The position numbers and the translations under genes are program-made. 64,000 nucleotides of DNA from VRUE01 sp963714155 (GTDB lineage Bacteria > Actinomycetota > Thermoleophilia > Solirubrobacterales > 70-9). Below, piece after piece: positions 28,808 to 36,651 of this stretch. How positions within the stretch are numbered: the first letter of the stretch is position 1; every line of letters begins with the position of its first letter. The notes under the pieces are model-generated. The model was not told where the DNA came from, made no database searches, and was given only the letters and a program-made list of their open reading frames with translations. The stretch spans positions 2,480,001 through 2,544,000 of the forward strand of contig OY970236.1 in NCBI GenBank assembly GCA_963714155.1, in the 5' to 3' direction.

Positions 28808-29850
28808 CAGCCTGAGGTGGAGACCCCGAGTTCAGTCTCGATCTTGGCGACCGAACCCGTTTCGTCATCGAAGAACTCGTCGTTGACCTTGCCCCAGCCA
28901 CCGAACTGGCTGATCTTGAACAGTTCCTTCGGGGTCGGGAACCGCTGCTCGTCGACCAGCTTCGGGTTGACCGGGCGGTAGCCGTTTTCGGCCCAGATTT
29001 CCTGGCCTTCGTCAGACCAGATGAAGTCGAGGAAATCCTGCGCCGCCGGCTCCGGGGCGTCTTTGGTCACCGCGATCGGGGTTTCGATCAGGATCGTCGA
29101 GGGCGGCACGACGTATTCGAGGTCTTCGCCTTCCTCTTCGGCCTTGATCGCCTCGTTCTCGTAACCGAGCAGAACGTCGCCCTGGCCTTGAGTGAAAGCG
29201 GCGAGCGCGTCGCGGGCGCTGCCCGGCTGCGCAACCGTCTTTTCAAGCAGCGCCTTGACGCCGGTGAGCGCCTCGTCGGGCGACTTGCCCTCGTTGATCA
29301 GGGTGCCGTAGACGGCCATGATGTTCCAGCGCGCCGCGCCGGAGCTGAACGGGTTGGGGGTGACGACGTCGACGTCCTTGGTGAGCACGTCGTCGAGGGT
29401 CTTGATCCCCTCCGGATTGCCCTTGCGAACGCTGATCACGACGACCGAGTCCTGGGCGATGCCGCCGTATTTCTGCTTGTCCCAGTCTTTGGCGACGATG
29501 CCGCCTTCTTCGACCAGCCGTTCCATGTCGCCGGCCTGGGCGAAGTGGACGACGGCGGCGGGCTGGCCCGCAACCACGGCGCGGCTCTGATCGCCGGAGG
29601 CGCCGAAGGAGTTGCTGAAGCTGACGCCGCTGCCCGCGGAGGTCTTCTCGAAGGCCGGCTCCAGATCTTCCTGATAGACGGCTTCGGGGGTGGAGTAGCC
29701 GACCACGTCGAGCTTGCCGCCCCCCGAGGAGGAGCTGCTGTCGTCACTGCTACTTCCACATCCGGCAATCACAGCTGCCAACGCAAATAGTGCGGCCAGG
29801 AGGGCCGCGTTGACGCTGCGCCGCCGGGTTACCTTGCGAGCGTTCCGCAT
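28807..29850 (-). CDS. Sulfate-binding lipoprotein
   Basis: A 347-residue protein of the Sbp/CysP family. A Lys/Arg-rich start, a hydrophobic core and the lipobox AVIAGC are followed by a Ser/Asp linker. Family blocks are VSFSNSFGASGDQSRAVVAG, SVVVISVRKGNPEGI, TPNPFSSGAARWN and ENGYRPVNP. It is the first gene of the sulfate operon. Its Shine-Dalgarno AAAGGA lies inside a palindrome immediately before the ATG. Confidence 0.93.
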   Translation of the reverse strand: MRNARKVTRRRSVNAALLAALFALAAVIAGCGSSSDDSSSSSGGGKLDVVGYSTPEAVYQEDLEPAFEKTSAGSGVSFSNSFGASGDQSRAVVAGQPAAVVHFAQAGDMERLVEEGGIVAKDWDKQKYGGIAQDSVVVISVRKGNPEGIKTLDDVLTKDVDVVTPNPFSSGAARWNIMAVYGTLINEGKSPDEALTGVKALLEKTVAQPGSARDALAAFTQGQGDVLLGYENEAIKAEEEGEDLEYVVPPSTILIETPIAVTKDAPEPAAQDFLDFIWSDEGQEIWAENGYRPVNPKLVDEQRFPTPKELFKISQFGGWGKVNDEFFDDETGSVAKIETELGVSTSG

Positions 29851-29867
29851 AGAAAGGAATCCTTTCT
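29851..29867. promoter_or_regulatory. Palindrome that can mask the ribosome site of the sulfate operon
   Basis: AGAAAGGAATCCTTTCT is a perfect 8-1-8 palindrome directly abutting the ATG at 29850. In the mRNA the Shine-Dalgarno AAAGGA would pair with the UCCUUUCU next to the start codon, with a loop of about five bases. This could limit translation or be an operator. Confidence 0.5.
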
Positions 29868-29873
29868 TTGTCT

Positions 29874-29902
29874 ACTGATTTAGTTTTTTGAGTGACTTAG
29901 TT
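29874..29902. promoter_or_regulatory. Tandem 12-base repeats upstream of the sulfate operon
   Basis: ACTGATTTAGTT (29874-29885) and AGTGACTTAGTT (29891-29902) match at 10 of 12 positions with a 17-base period. The placement upstream of the sulfate genes suggests a regulator binding site. The regulator is not identified. Confidence 0.45.
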
Positions 29903-29978
29903 CTAAAAGAAGAAGCGGCAGGGTAGCACATTGTCGATCGGCAAAGTCGTAAATGCCGATCCGGATTCGGTGATTGCC

Positions 29979-30027
29979 GTTCCGGTGCGCTTTATGCACC
30001 CTGGGAGGGCATAAGGCGCACCGGAAC
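29979..30027. repeat. 49-bp interspersed palindrome, copy 3
   Basis: This has the same outer arms as copy 2 (GTTCCGGTGCGCTTTATG and complement, with one G-T-type mismatch) and a different centre. It lies 24 bases past the end of the minus-strand corA gene, where it could act as terminator. Confidence 0.8.
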
Positions 30028-30050
30028 CCGGGCTTGGATCAGGTCGACTT

Positions 30051-31019
30051 CTAGAGCCAGCCGTCGCGGCGGAAGCGGCGGTGGAGCAGGGCGCAAGCGA
30101 TGAGGATGAGGACGATTACGGTGGGGTAGCCGAAGCGCCAGTGCAGCTCCGGCATCGTGTCGAAGTTCATCCCGTAGATGCCGGCGACCATGGTGGGCAC
30201 GGCGAGAATCGCCACCCAGGCGGTGATCTTGCGCATGTCCTCGTTTTGCTGCACCGAGATCTGGGTGAGGTTGGCGTGCAAGGCGCTGCCGAGCAGCTCG
30301 CGGAAAGCGGCGGCGCGGCTACTGGCGCGGCGCAGGTGGTCGTGAACGTCGCGGAAGTAGTCGTGCAGCTCGTCGGGGATCGCCTCGAAGTGGCCGCGGG
30401 TGATCTCGTCGACGACCAGCGCCAACGGCGCCACCGCAGCGTTGAAGTCGAGCACCTCGCGCTCGAGCTTGTAGATCCGCTCGGCCGGGTTCGAGCGATC
30501 GCTGGAGAAGACCTCGCGCTCAACCTGCTGGATGTCGACGTCGACACCGGCGGCAGCTTCCTCGTAGCCGTCGACGACGTGGTCGAGGATTGAGTAGAGG
30601 ACCATCGAGGAGCCGTGGCGCAGCAGATCCGGCCGGCGCTCGATCCGTTCGCGCACCCCGTCCAGCCTGCCCTCACCGTGGCGGACGACGATGATGAAGT
30701 CGGCGTTGACGAAGATCAGCAGCTCGCCGATCTCGATCACCTCTTCGGAATCAACGTAGTGGGCGGTCTTGACGACGACCAGCAGCGTGTCGCCGTAGAG
30801 CTCGATCTTGGGACGTTGGTGAGCGTCGATCGCGTCCTCGACCGCGAGCTCGTGCAGGCCGAACTTGGCGGCGATCTCCTCGAACTCTGCGGCCTCCGGC
30901 TCAAAGACACCGAGCCAGACGAAGGCGCCGGACTCGTGACAGGTCCGACCAGCCTCAGCGAGCGAAAGGTCCCCGCCAACGCGGCGGCCGTCCTCGTAGG
31001 CGACGCAGTTGACGATCAC
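30051..31019 (-). CDS. corA: CorA family magnesium/cobalt transporter
   Basis: A 322-residue protein with a large acidic/helical cytoplasmic domain and two C-terminal transmembrane helices. The GMN signature is present as YGMNFDTMPE in the loop after TM1. Upstream the regulatory domain has the usual VVRHGEGRL and ERIYKLEREVLDF blocks. It forms a pentameric channel for Mg2+ (or Co2+/Ni2+). The GTG start at 31019 has a GATACT box six bases upstream. Confidence 0.93.
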   Translation of the reverse strand: MIVNCVAYEDGRRVGGDLSLAEAGRTCHESGAFVWLGVFEPEAAEFEEIAAKFGLHELAVEDAIDAHQRPKIELYGDTLLVVVKTAHYVDSEEVIEIGELLIFVNADFIIVVRHGEGRLDGVRERIERRPDLLRHGSSMVLYSILDHVVDGYEEAAAGVDVDIQQVEREVFSSDRSNPAERIYKLEREVLDFNAAVAPLALVVDEITRGHFEAIPDELHDYFRDVHDHLRRASSRAAAFRELLGSALHANLTQISVQQNEDMRKITAWVAILAVPTMVAGIYGMNFDTMPELHWRFGYPTVIVLILIACALLHRRFRRDGWL

Positions 31020-31077
31020 CGCCGCAGTATCGCCAGGCGAGCGGTCCTCAAAGCCCGCCGGCCCGGGTGAAGATCGC

Positions 31078-33210
31078 TCAGCCCGGGCTCACGCCGCCGC
31101 CGGTGGAGGGCGGCGAGACTGGCGCAGGATCAGGTTCAGGGGTGGCTTCAGGCGCGGCTTCGGCTTCGCCTTCGGGCGCAGTGCCTTCCCCTTCGCCCTT
31201 GTCTTTGCCTTCCTTCGACGGTTCTTCCGTCGTTTCTTCTTCTTCGTATTCGTTGTATTCGTATTCGCCTGAAGAAGAGCTGGAGGTGTGGTCGCTGTCG
31301 AGTTCCGACAGTTCGGGCAGGGTCGCGGGTTGGGCGAATTCGGGGCAGTCGCCCGCCGCCGCCGATTCCATGAAGGAACGCCAGATCGGCCCCGCCGTCG
31401 GCCCACCGAACCCGGTCGCTTCGCGCGACTGCGGGTGGCCGACCCAGACGGCGGTCGAGAAGAGCGGCGTGTAGCCGACGAACCAGGCGTCGGAGAGCTC
31501 CTCAGAGGTCCCGGTCTTGCCGGCCTCGGCCGAGCAGCCCATGTAGGTATAGCCAGCGCCGGTGCCCTGGGTGATCACACCCTCGAGCAGTCTGGTCACT
31601 TCGTAGGCCTGGCCCTCGGTGAGCACGCGCTCGCCGGAATCGGGGTCGGTTTCCTCGACCTTGCCGTTGGGGAACTCGACCCGGCTGATCGCGGTCGGGT
31701 CATGGTGGATGCCGCCGCTGGCGAGGGTTGCGTAGCCGTCGGCCATTTCCAACGGCGTGACCCCCACGGCGAGCCCGCCGATCGACTCCGCCGGCACCGA
31801 TTCGAGCGGCGCTTCGATACCCATTTCTTCAGCCATCTCGGTGACGTTCTCGGGCCCAACGTCGAGGTCGAGCTGGGCGAAGATCACGTTGACCGAGTGC
31901 CAGGTGGCGGAAGCGAGCGACATCGTGCCGCCGCCAGGCTCAGCGTTGTTGACCGTCCAGGTGCCGCCGTAGGGCAGGTCGAGGGTCATCGGCGAGGTGC
32001 CGCTGTAGTAGGTGGTGTCGGGGTCGATTCCCTGCTTGATCGCCGTCGCCAGCACAAAGGTCTTGAACGAGGAGCCGGGCTGGCGATGCGCCTGCCAGGC
32101 GTAGTTGAATTCGCTTTCGCTTTCGGACCCTTCGGTCGAGGCAAGGGCGACGATCTCGCCGGTGGCGGGATCGACCGATGCAAGCGCGGCCGCCGGGCCG
32201 CCTTCCGAGTAACAGACGCTGCAGGAGTCGACCGCTTCCTGCGCCCGTTCCTGCAGTTCCGGGTCGATCGTCGTGTAGGCCTTGAGCCCACCGTTGCGCA
32301 CGGTGTTGATCCCGTATTTGTCGATCAGCTCCTGCTGCACGAGGTCGAAGAGGAAGGGGTCGTGGATCACCCGGTACTTGTGCCCCGGGGTGAGGCCGAG
32401 GTTCCGGTTCAACGCCTCGCGGTATTCGGCGCCGTCGATGTAGCCCTCCTCGTGCATCGCGTCGAGCACCTCGTTGCGGCGCCGGATCGCGGCATGAGGG
32501 TCAAGGAAGGGGTTGTATTCGGAGGGCGCCTGCGGCAGCCCGGCGATCAGCGCCGATTCGATCAGCCCGAGCTCCTTCGCCGGCTTGCCGTAGTAGGTCT
32601 GCGCCGCCGCCTCGACCCCGACCGCGGTCTCCCCTTCGACCGTGCCGTATGGCGCCGTGTTGAGGTAGGCGGTGAGGATCCAGTTCTTGGTGTGGGCGTC
32701 CTCCATCTCGTAGGCGAGGTGCGCTTCGATCAGCTTTCGCTTGATCGTCTCCTGGGGGTTCTGGATGTAGAGGTTGCGGACCAGCTGCTGGGTGATCGTC
32801 GAGGCACCCTGCACCGGCTTGCCGCCGGCGAGCAGGTCCTTCCAGGCGGCGCGGGCGATCCCGGCGGGGTCGAGGGCGCCGTGGTTGAAGTAGTTCTTGT
32901 CCTCGATCGCGACGGTCGCGTCGCGGAGCATCTGCGGCATCCCTCGTTCGGGCACGGGCTGGCGGATGTTTTCCGCCTGGATGAAGCCGATCAGGCTGCC
33001 GTCGGCGGCGTAGATTGCCGAGGAGCGACCCTTCTGCACCGGTTTGAGGCTGGAGAGCGGCGGCGCCGACTCGTAGACGTTCACGGCCCAGCCGCCGGCG
33101 ACCCCGCCGGCGACGATGCCCACGGCAAGCAGGACCCCCAGCGGGACCGTGATCTTTTTCCACCTCGAGGTATGCGACTTGCGCCTGCGCAGGCGCGTTC
33201 GGCGAGCCAT
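31078..33210 (-). CDS. Class A penicillin-binding protein
   Basis: A 710-residue bifunctional peptidoglycan synthase. A short basic cytoplasmic start and one transmembrane segment (about residues 20-42) are followed by the glycosyltransferase domain with VAIEDKNYFNHGALDP and GASTITQQLVRNLY. The transpeptidase domain has the SSFK catalytic motif (QPGSSFKTF), SVN and KTGTS. The last 80 residues are an acidic Ser/Glu/Pro-rich tail outside the cell. TACAAT lies ten bases before the ATG at 33210. The longer upstream frame is rejected because it overlaps the divergent glyoxalase gene. Confidence 0.95.
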   Translation of the reverse strand: MARRTRLRRRKSHTSRWKKITVPLGVLLAVGIVAGGVAGGWAVNVYESAPPLSSLKPVQKGRSSAIYAADGSLIGFIQAENIRQPVPERGMPQMLRDATVAIEDKNYFNHGALDPAGIARAAWKDLLAGGKPVQGASTITQQLVRNLYIQNPQETIKRKLIEAHLAYEMEDAHTKNWILTAYLNTAPYGTVEGETAVGVEAAAQTYYGKPAKELGLIESALIAGLPQAPSEYNPFLDPHAAIRRRNEVLDAMHEEGYIDGAEYREALNRNLGLTPGHKYRVIHDPFLFDLVQQELIDKYGINTVRNGGLKAYTTIDPELQERAQEAVDSCSVCYSEGGPAAALASVDPATGEIVALASTEGSESESEFNYAWQAHRQPGSSFKTFVLATAIKQGIDPDTTYYSGTSPMTLDLPYGGTWTVNNAEPGGGTMSLASATWHSVNVIFAQLDLDVGPENVTEMAEEMGIEAPLESVPAESIGGLAVGVTPLEMADGYATLASGGIHHDPTAISRVEFPNGKVEETDPDSGERVLTEGQAYEVTRLLEGVITQGTGAGYTYMGCSAEAGKTGTSEELSDAWFVGYTPLFSTAVWVGHPQSREATGFGGPTAGPIWRSFMESAAAGDCPEFAQPATLPELSELDSDHTSSSSSGEYEYNEYEEEETTEEPSKEGKDKGEGEGTAPEGEAEAAPEATPEPDPAPVSPPSTGGGVSPG

Positions 33211-33220
33211 TCGACTGCAA

Positions 33221-33242
33221 ATTGTAGGGAGGGCGCTAGGCT
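33221..33242. promoter_or_regulatory. Divergent -10 boxes for the PBP and glyoxalase genes
   Basis: TACAAT on the minus strand (33221-33226, ten bases from the PBP ATG) and TAGGCT on the plus strand (33237-33242, nine bases from the ATG at 33252) leave a 41-base intergenic region for two promoters. Confidence 0.5.
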
Positions 33243-33251
33243 GCGAAGTCG

Positions 33252-33629
33252 ATGCCGAAGTTCCTGCACACTTGCTACCGAATTGGCGACATCGACCGCT
33301 CGGTTGCCTTCTACGAGAAGATCGGCTTCGAAGTGGCGGGCCGAATGCCAATCGGCGACGAGGCGATCAACGTCTTCATGAACCTGCCTGGCGAGGACCC
33401 GGTCCTCGAGCTCACCTACAACCACGGCGTCACCGGCTACGAGCACGGCACCGGCTACAACCACATCGCCCTCATGGTCGACGACCTCAACGCCACCCTG
33501 GAGGGCCTCGCCGCCGACGGCATCGAGCCCGAAAAGCCCCCCTACCGCCCCGGCGGCCGCACCGAGGGCCACTTCATCTGCTTCCTGCGCGACCCCGACG
33601 GCTACCGCATCGAGCTGATCGGCGAGTAG
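33252..33629 (+). CDS. Lactoylglutathione lyase-like (glyoxalase I) protein
   Basis: A 125-residue VOC-fold protein closely patterned on GloA: FLHTCYRIGDIDRSVAFYEK, then LELTYNHGVTGYEHGTGYNHIAL, and DPDGYRIELIGE at the end. The four metal ligands are visible as His in LHT, Glu in LELTYN, His in YNHIAL and the final Glu. It should convert the hemithioacetal of methylglyoxal and a thiol. Actinobacteria often lack glutathione, so the cofactor thiol may be mycothiol or another thiol. Confidence 0.85.
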   Translation: MPKFLHTCYRIGDIDRSVAFYEKIGFEVAGRMPIGDEAINVFMNLPGEDPVLELTYNHGVTGYEHGTGYNHIALMVDDLNATLEGLAADGIEPEKPPYRPGGRTEGHFICFLRDPDGYRIELIGE

Positions 33630-33644
33630 CGAGGCCGAAGCGTC

Positions 33645-33944
33645 GTGAGCATCCTCGGCGCACTCTCCATCGGATTCGTCCTCGGTCTAGCGATCGTGGG
33701 CGCGGTCTTGCTCAGGAATGAGGAGAAGGTCAGGGAGGCGTGGTACCGACGGCGCGCGAACATCGAGCCCAAGGTGCGCGCCGTCGGTCGCGGGCTCGTT
33801 GTGGTCCTAGGGCTGCTCGCGATCGCCAATCTCGCCCTCTCGGTCACTTCCGGAGAAGCGTCCGGCATAGTCTTCTCGGCGCTCTACCTGCTGATGCTCG
33901 GCGTGCACCTGCTGAGATACAGGCAGTCTCGAGGCTCCGCTTGA
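33645..33944 (+). CDS. Hypothetical membrane protein
   Basis: A 99-residue protein starting with GTG, 15 bases after the glyoxalase gene. Three hydrophobic segments (about residues 2-22, 48-66, 72-89) are separated by a basic loop (NEEKVREAWYRRRANIEPK). No family recognised. Confidence 0.6.
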   Translation: MSILGALSIGFVLGLAIVGAVLLRNEEKVREAWYRRRANIEPKVRAVGRGLVVVLGLLAIANLALSVTSGEASGIVFSALYLLMLGVHLLRYRQSRGSA

Positions 33945-34065
33945 CGTGGCTCTGAGCGCCGCTGCCGCCAACTGACGCCGCGAGACCCAGTTGCCCGTAA
34001 CCGCAGACGGAGAGGCGGTGTATTTCTCTCGTAACTATCCGCATTATCTCCTTAGGAGGAACGAG

Positions 34066-34299
34066 ATGGAGATGGTCAAGCGGTTTGAGCCCGTCGCCCT
34101 GCTGTTGATGGTGATCGGCGCTCTCAACTGGGGGATGGTCGGGCTGTTCGACACGAACGTGATCTCGGACGTCTTCGGCAGCGGCACGCTCACCGACATC
34201 GTCTACGTCGCGGTCGGCGTCTGCGGCCTCCTCTACGTCCCGAGGCTGCTCGAGAGCCTCCACATCGGCGACCACACGCCGCACGTGCGCGGCACCTGA
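34066..34299 (+). CDS. DUF378 small membrane protein
   Basis: A 77-residue protein with two hydrophobic segments and the DUF378 (PF04070) pattern LLMVIGALNWGMVGLF and IVYVAVGVCGLLYV. AGGAGG stands six bases before the ATG, so this start is chosen over the upstream GTG frame. An intrinsic terminator follows. Function unknown. Confidence 0.85.
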   Translation: MEMVKRFEPVALLLMVIGALNWGMVGLFDTNVISDVFGSGTLTDIVYVAVGVCGLLYVPRLLESLHIGDHTPHVRGT

Positions 34300-34320
34300 G
34301 CGACGCCAAACATCATTCGG

Positions 34321-34352
34321 ACCGGGCCCACCCGTGGGCCCGGTTTCGTTTT
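34321..34352 (+). terminator. Intrinsic terminator of the DUF378 gene
   Basis: The stem ACCGGGCCCAC pairs with GTGGGCCCGGT (34321-34344) and is followed by TTCGTTTT. It also sits at the end of the convergent multicopper oxidase gene. Confidence 0.8.
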
Positions 34353-35772
34353 AGGGGACGACCTCGAACTGGGCCATCAGGCCGTGGTCCTCGTGGTCGA
34401 GCATGTGGCAGTGGATCACGAACTTGCCCAGGTAGTCGGCGAAGTAGCCGGCGACGAGGATGCGTTCGTGGGGGTAGAGCAGGAAAGAGTCCTTTAGGCA
34501 GTCTTCCCAGGGCGGCGGTCGGCGGCCGTTGCGGGCGAGCAGGTGCCAGTCGGTCAGGTGCATGTGCATCACGTGGGCGACCTTGGTGCGGTTGACGATC
34601 TCCCAGGTCTCGACCGAGTCCAGCTTCGGGCGGGCGTCGGCGCGGGCCGGGTTGAAGGTGCGGCCGTTGAGCAGCCAAGTGGTCTTGAAGACGCCGCCGA
34701 CCGTGATCTCCCAGGTTCGGTCCGGCTTGTGCGCGGCGCGCTTGGTCCAGGTCGGCAGCGGCCGCAGCTTGCGCGGCACCCGCGTGCGGTCGGTGGGCCG
34801 TCCACTGTTGACCCGGAACTGCATCAGGGCGCCGACGTAGGTGCGGGCGCCGAGCGGATTCCTGGCTCCGTGACGGGGGCCGCTGCGCAACTCGACCCTC
34901 TCCCCCGCCGCCGAGCCGAAGTCGACCACGAGCTCGACCCGCTCGCCCGGTGAGACCATCATCTCGCTGCGGCGCACCGGCCGCGGCATCAGGCCGCTGT
35001 CGGTGCCGATCTGGACCAGTGGCGCCCCGTTGGAGAGGTAGAGATTGTAGGAGCGGAACTGCGAGGCGTTGAGGATGCGCAGCCGGTAGCGCCGGGCGCT
35101 GACCCGGTGGTGGGGCATGTGGGCGCCGTTGACGAGGACCACGTGGCCGTCGATCCCGTCAGCCGGCGGGCGCCGGTTGGTGAAGGGGTTGGTCAGCTGG
35201 TTGTGGCGGTCGAAGGAGCGGTCGACGATCATCAGCGGCAGGTCGCGCTCGCCGCGCGGCAGCGGCAGCCCCGCCTCGAACTCGTCGTCGACGATCCACA
35301 TCCCGGCCAGGCCGCGCCAGACGTTGCGGGCGGTGTGGTCGAGGCGGTGGTCGTGGTACCACTGGAAGGCAGCGCGCTCGGGCCGGCCACCCTCGACCAG
35401 GTCGTAGACGTAGGTCCGCCTCCCCCCCGGCTCGATCAGGACGTCGTTGCCGGACGCGCGCGGCGAGAGCCCACGCGGGATGTCGCAGTAGAACGAAGCC
35501 GCGTGCGAGGCCGTCAGTCCTCCAGGTTGCCCATCGAACTGGGTGCGGCTGTGGCCGCCATGCAGGTGCACCGTCAGCTCGCCGGCCGAGCGGGGGAGCT
35601 CGTGCAGGAAGGTGACCGAGGTGCGCTCGCCCGCCGGCCGCCGGATCGTCGGCCCGGGGAAGCAGCCACCGTAGGTCCACATCCGCGTCTTCGGCCCCGG
35701 CATCGCCTGGACCTCGGCCTCGCGGATCGGAATTGTCAGCTCGGCGGCGCTGAGCTCGCGCGGAATCGGCAA
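34351..35772 (-). CDS. Multicopper oxidase
   Basis: At least 473 residues, three cupredoxin domains, of the bilirubin oxidase/CueO/spore-coat type. Copper motifs are clear: TVHLHGGH, WYHDHRLD, HVMHMHLTDWH and the closing HCHMLDHEDHGLM, with the type 1 Cys in HCH. The only standard start is TTG 35772, but the frame stays open upstream and encodes what looks like a Tat signal (PRLGRRAFLGALGSGALATA, about 35837-35920) with no ATG, GTG or TTG in frame. A CTG at 35911-35913 or another rare start may be used. It oxidises metals or phenolics outside the membrane. The cupredoxin gene immediately upstream is the likely partner. Confidence 0.9.
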   Translation of the reverse strand: MPIPRELSAAELTIPIREAEVQAMPGPKTRMWTYGGCFPGPTIRRPAGERTSVTFLHELPRSAGELTVHLHGGHSRTQFDGQPGGLTASHAASFYCDIPRGLSPRASGNDVLIEPGGRRTYVYDLVEGGRPERAAFQWYHDHRLDHTARNVWRGLAGMWIVDDEFEAGLPLPRGERDLPLMIVDRSFDRHNQLTNPFTNRRPPADGIDGHVVLVNGAHMPHHRVSARRYRLRILNASQFRSYNLYLSNGAPLVQIGTDSGLMPRPVRRSEMMVSPGERVELVVDFGSAAGERVELRSGPRHGARNPLGARTYVGALMQFRVNSGRPTDRTRVPRKLRPLPTWTKRAAHKPDRTWEITVGGVFKTTWLLNGRTFNPARADARPKLDSVETWEIVNRTKVAHVMHMHLTDWHLLARNGRRPPPWEDCLKDSFLLYPHERILVAGYFADYLGKFVIHCHMLDHEDHGLMAQFEVVP

Positions 35773-35947
35773 CGGCAGGCGAAAAGGCGCCGCGCCATGC
35801 GGGCGCGGCGCGGATTCCTCGCCAGCGACGAGGGCACCTGGGCGCAGGCCGATCGGCAGCGCCGTGGCCAGTGCCCCGCTGCCCAGGGCGCCGAGGAAAG
35901 CTCGGCGCCCCAGGCGCGGTGAATCTGAGTCAGACCCCGCCGTGCTG

Positions 35948-36535
35948 CTAGCTGGTCGGCGTGGGCGTGGGCGCCGGCAACACTTCAGTCGAGCCCTGCA
36001 TCCACGGATGGATGGCGCAGAGGAAGTAGAGCCTCGTGCCGGGCGCGGCAGTCACCTTCTGCACGATCGACGTGTTCGGTTTGGAACCGGTGAACCAGGA
36101 GTCACCCTTCTTGGTGATGCTGCCCATGGTGTCCCAGCCTTCGAGGCCGACCTCGACCGGGTTCACTTTCACCGGACCGTTGCCCGTGACACCGTGCCAG
36201 TGGGCGATCGACATGCAGATGTGTTTCGGCGTGAAGCAGGTCTGACGCGCTTTCGGCGTCTTCGGCTCCGAGCCTTTGGTGACCAGCGAGAAGGTGTGCG
36301 GGCCAACCTGTTTCGGGTTGGTCTGGTTCAGCACCTCGAGCTCTTCGCCGGCGATGATCGTCTTCGGCGCCTCGAAGCGCAGGCCGGCTTTGTCGGCCTT
36401 CATGTAGACGGTGTTGGCGCTGCCGAGGTCGTCAGCAGCGCTGGCGAGGGCCGGGGAGAATGCGAGGGTCGCGGTTAGGCCAACCGCGAGCGCGATGATC
36501 CCCTTGGTCGAGACACGGGAAAGTCTTTGCTTCAA
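35948..36535 (-). CDS. Secreted cupredoxin-like protein
   Basis: A 195-residue exported protein with a Sec signal (cleavage near ALASA). The ligands are His in GPHTFSLV and FLCAIHPWMQG (Cys, His, Met). Between them is an insertion of about 80 residues with two further Cys and a His pair (CFTPKHICMSIAHWH), so a second metal site or disulfide is possible. It is directly upstream of the multicopper oxidase and probably donates electrons or copper to it. Confidence 0.8.
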   Translation of the reverse strand: MKQRLSRVSTKGIIALAVGLTATLAFSPALASAADDLGSANTVYMKADKAGLRFEAPKTIIAGEELEVLNQTNPKQVGPHTFSLVTKGSEPKTPKARQTCFTPKHICMSIAHWHGVTGNGPVKVNPVEVGLEGWDTMGSITKKGDSWFTGSKPNTSIVQKVTAAPGTRLYFLCAIHPWMQGSTEVLPAPTPTPTS

Positions 36536-36651
36536 CTTGCTCTCCTTCTGGCGCCATCCCAGCGCCCCTGGACAAATGGACGAAGCAATCTAACTGGGAC
36601 ATCGGCAGCAATCAAGCGGATCGGAGCAGCCAAATCAGCGAACATGCGGAC

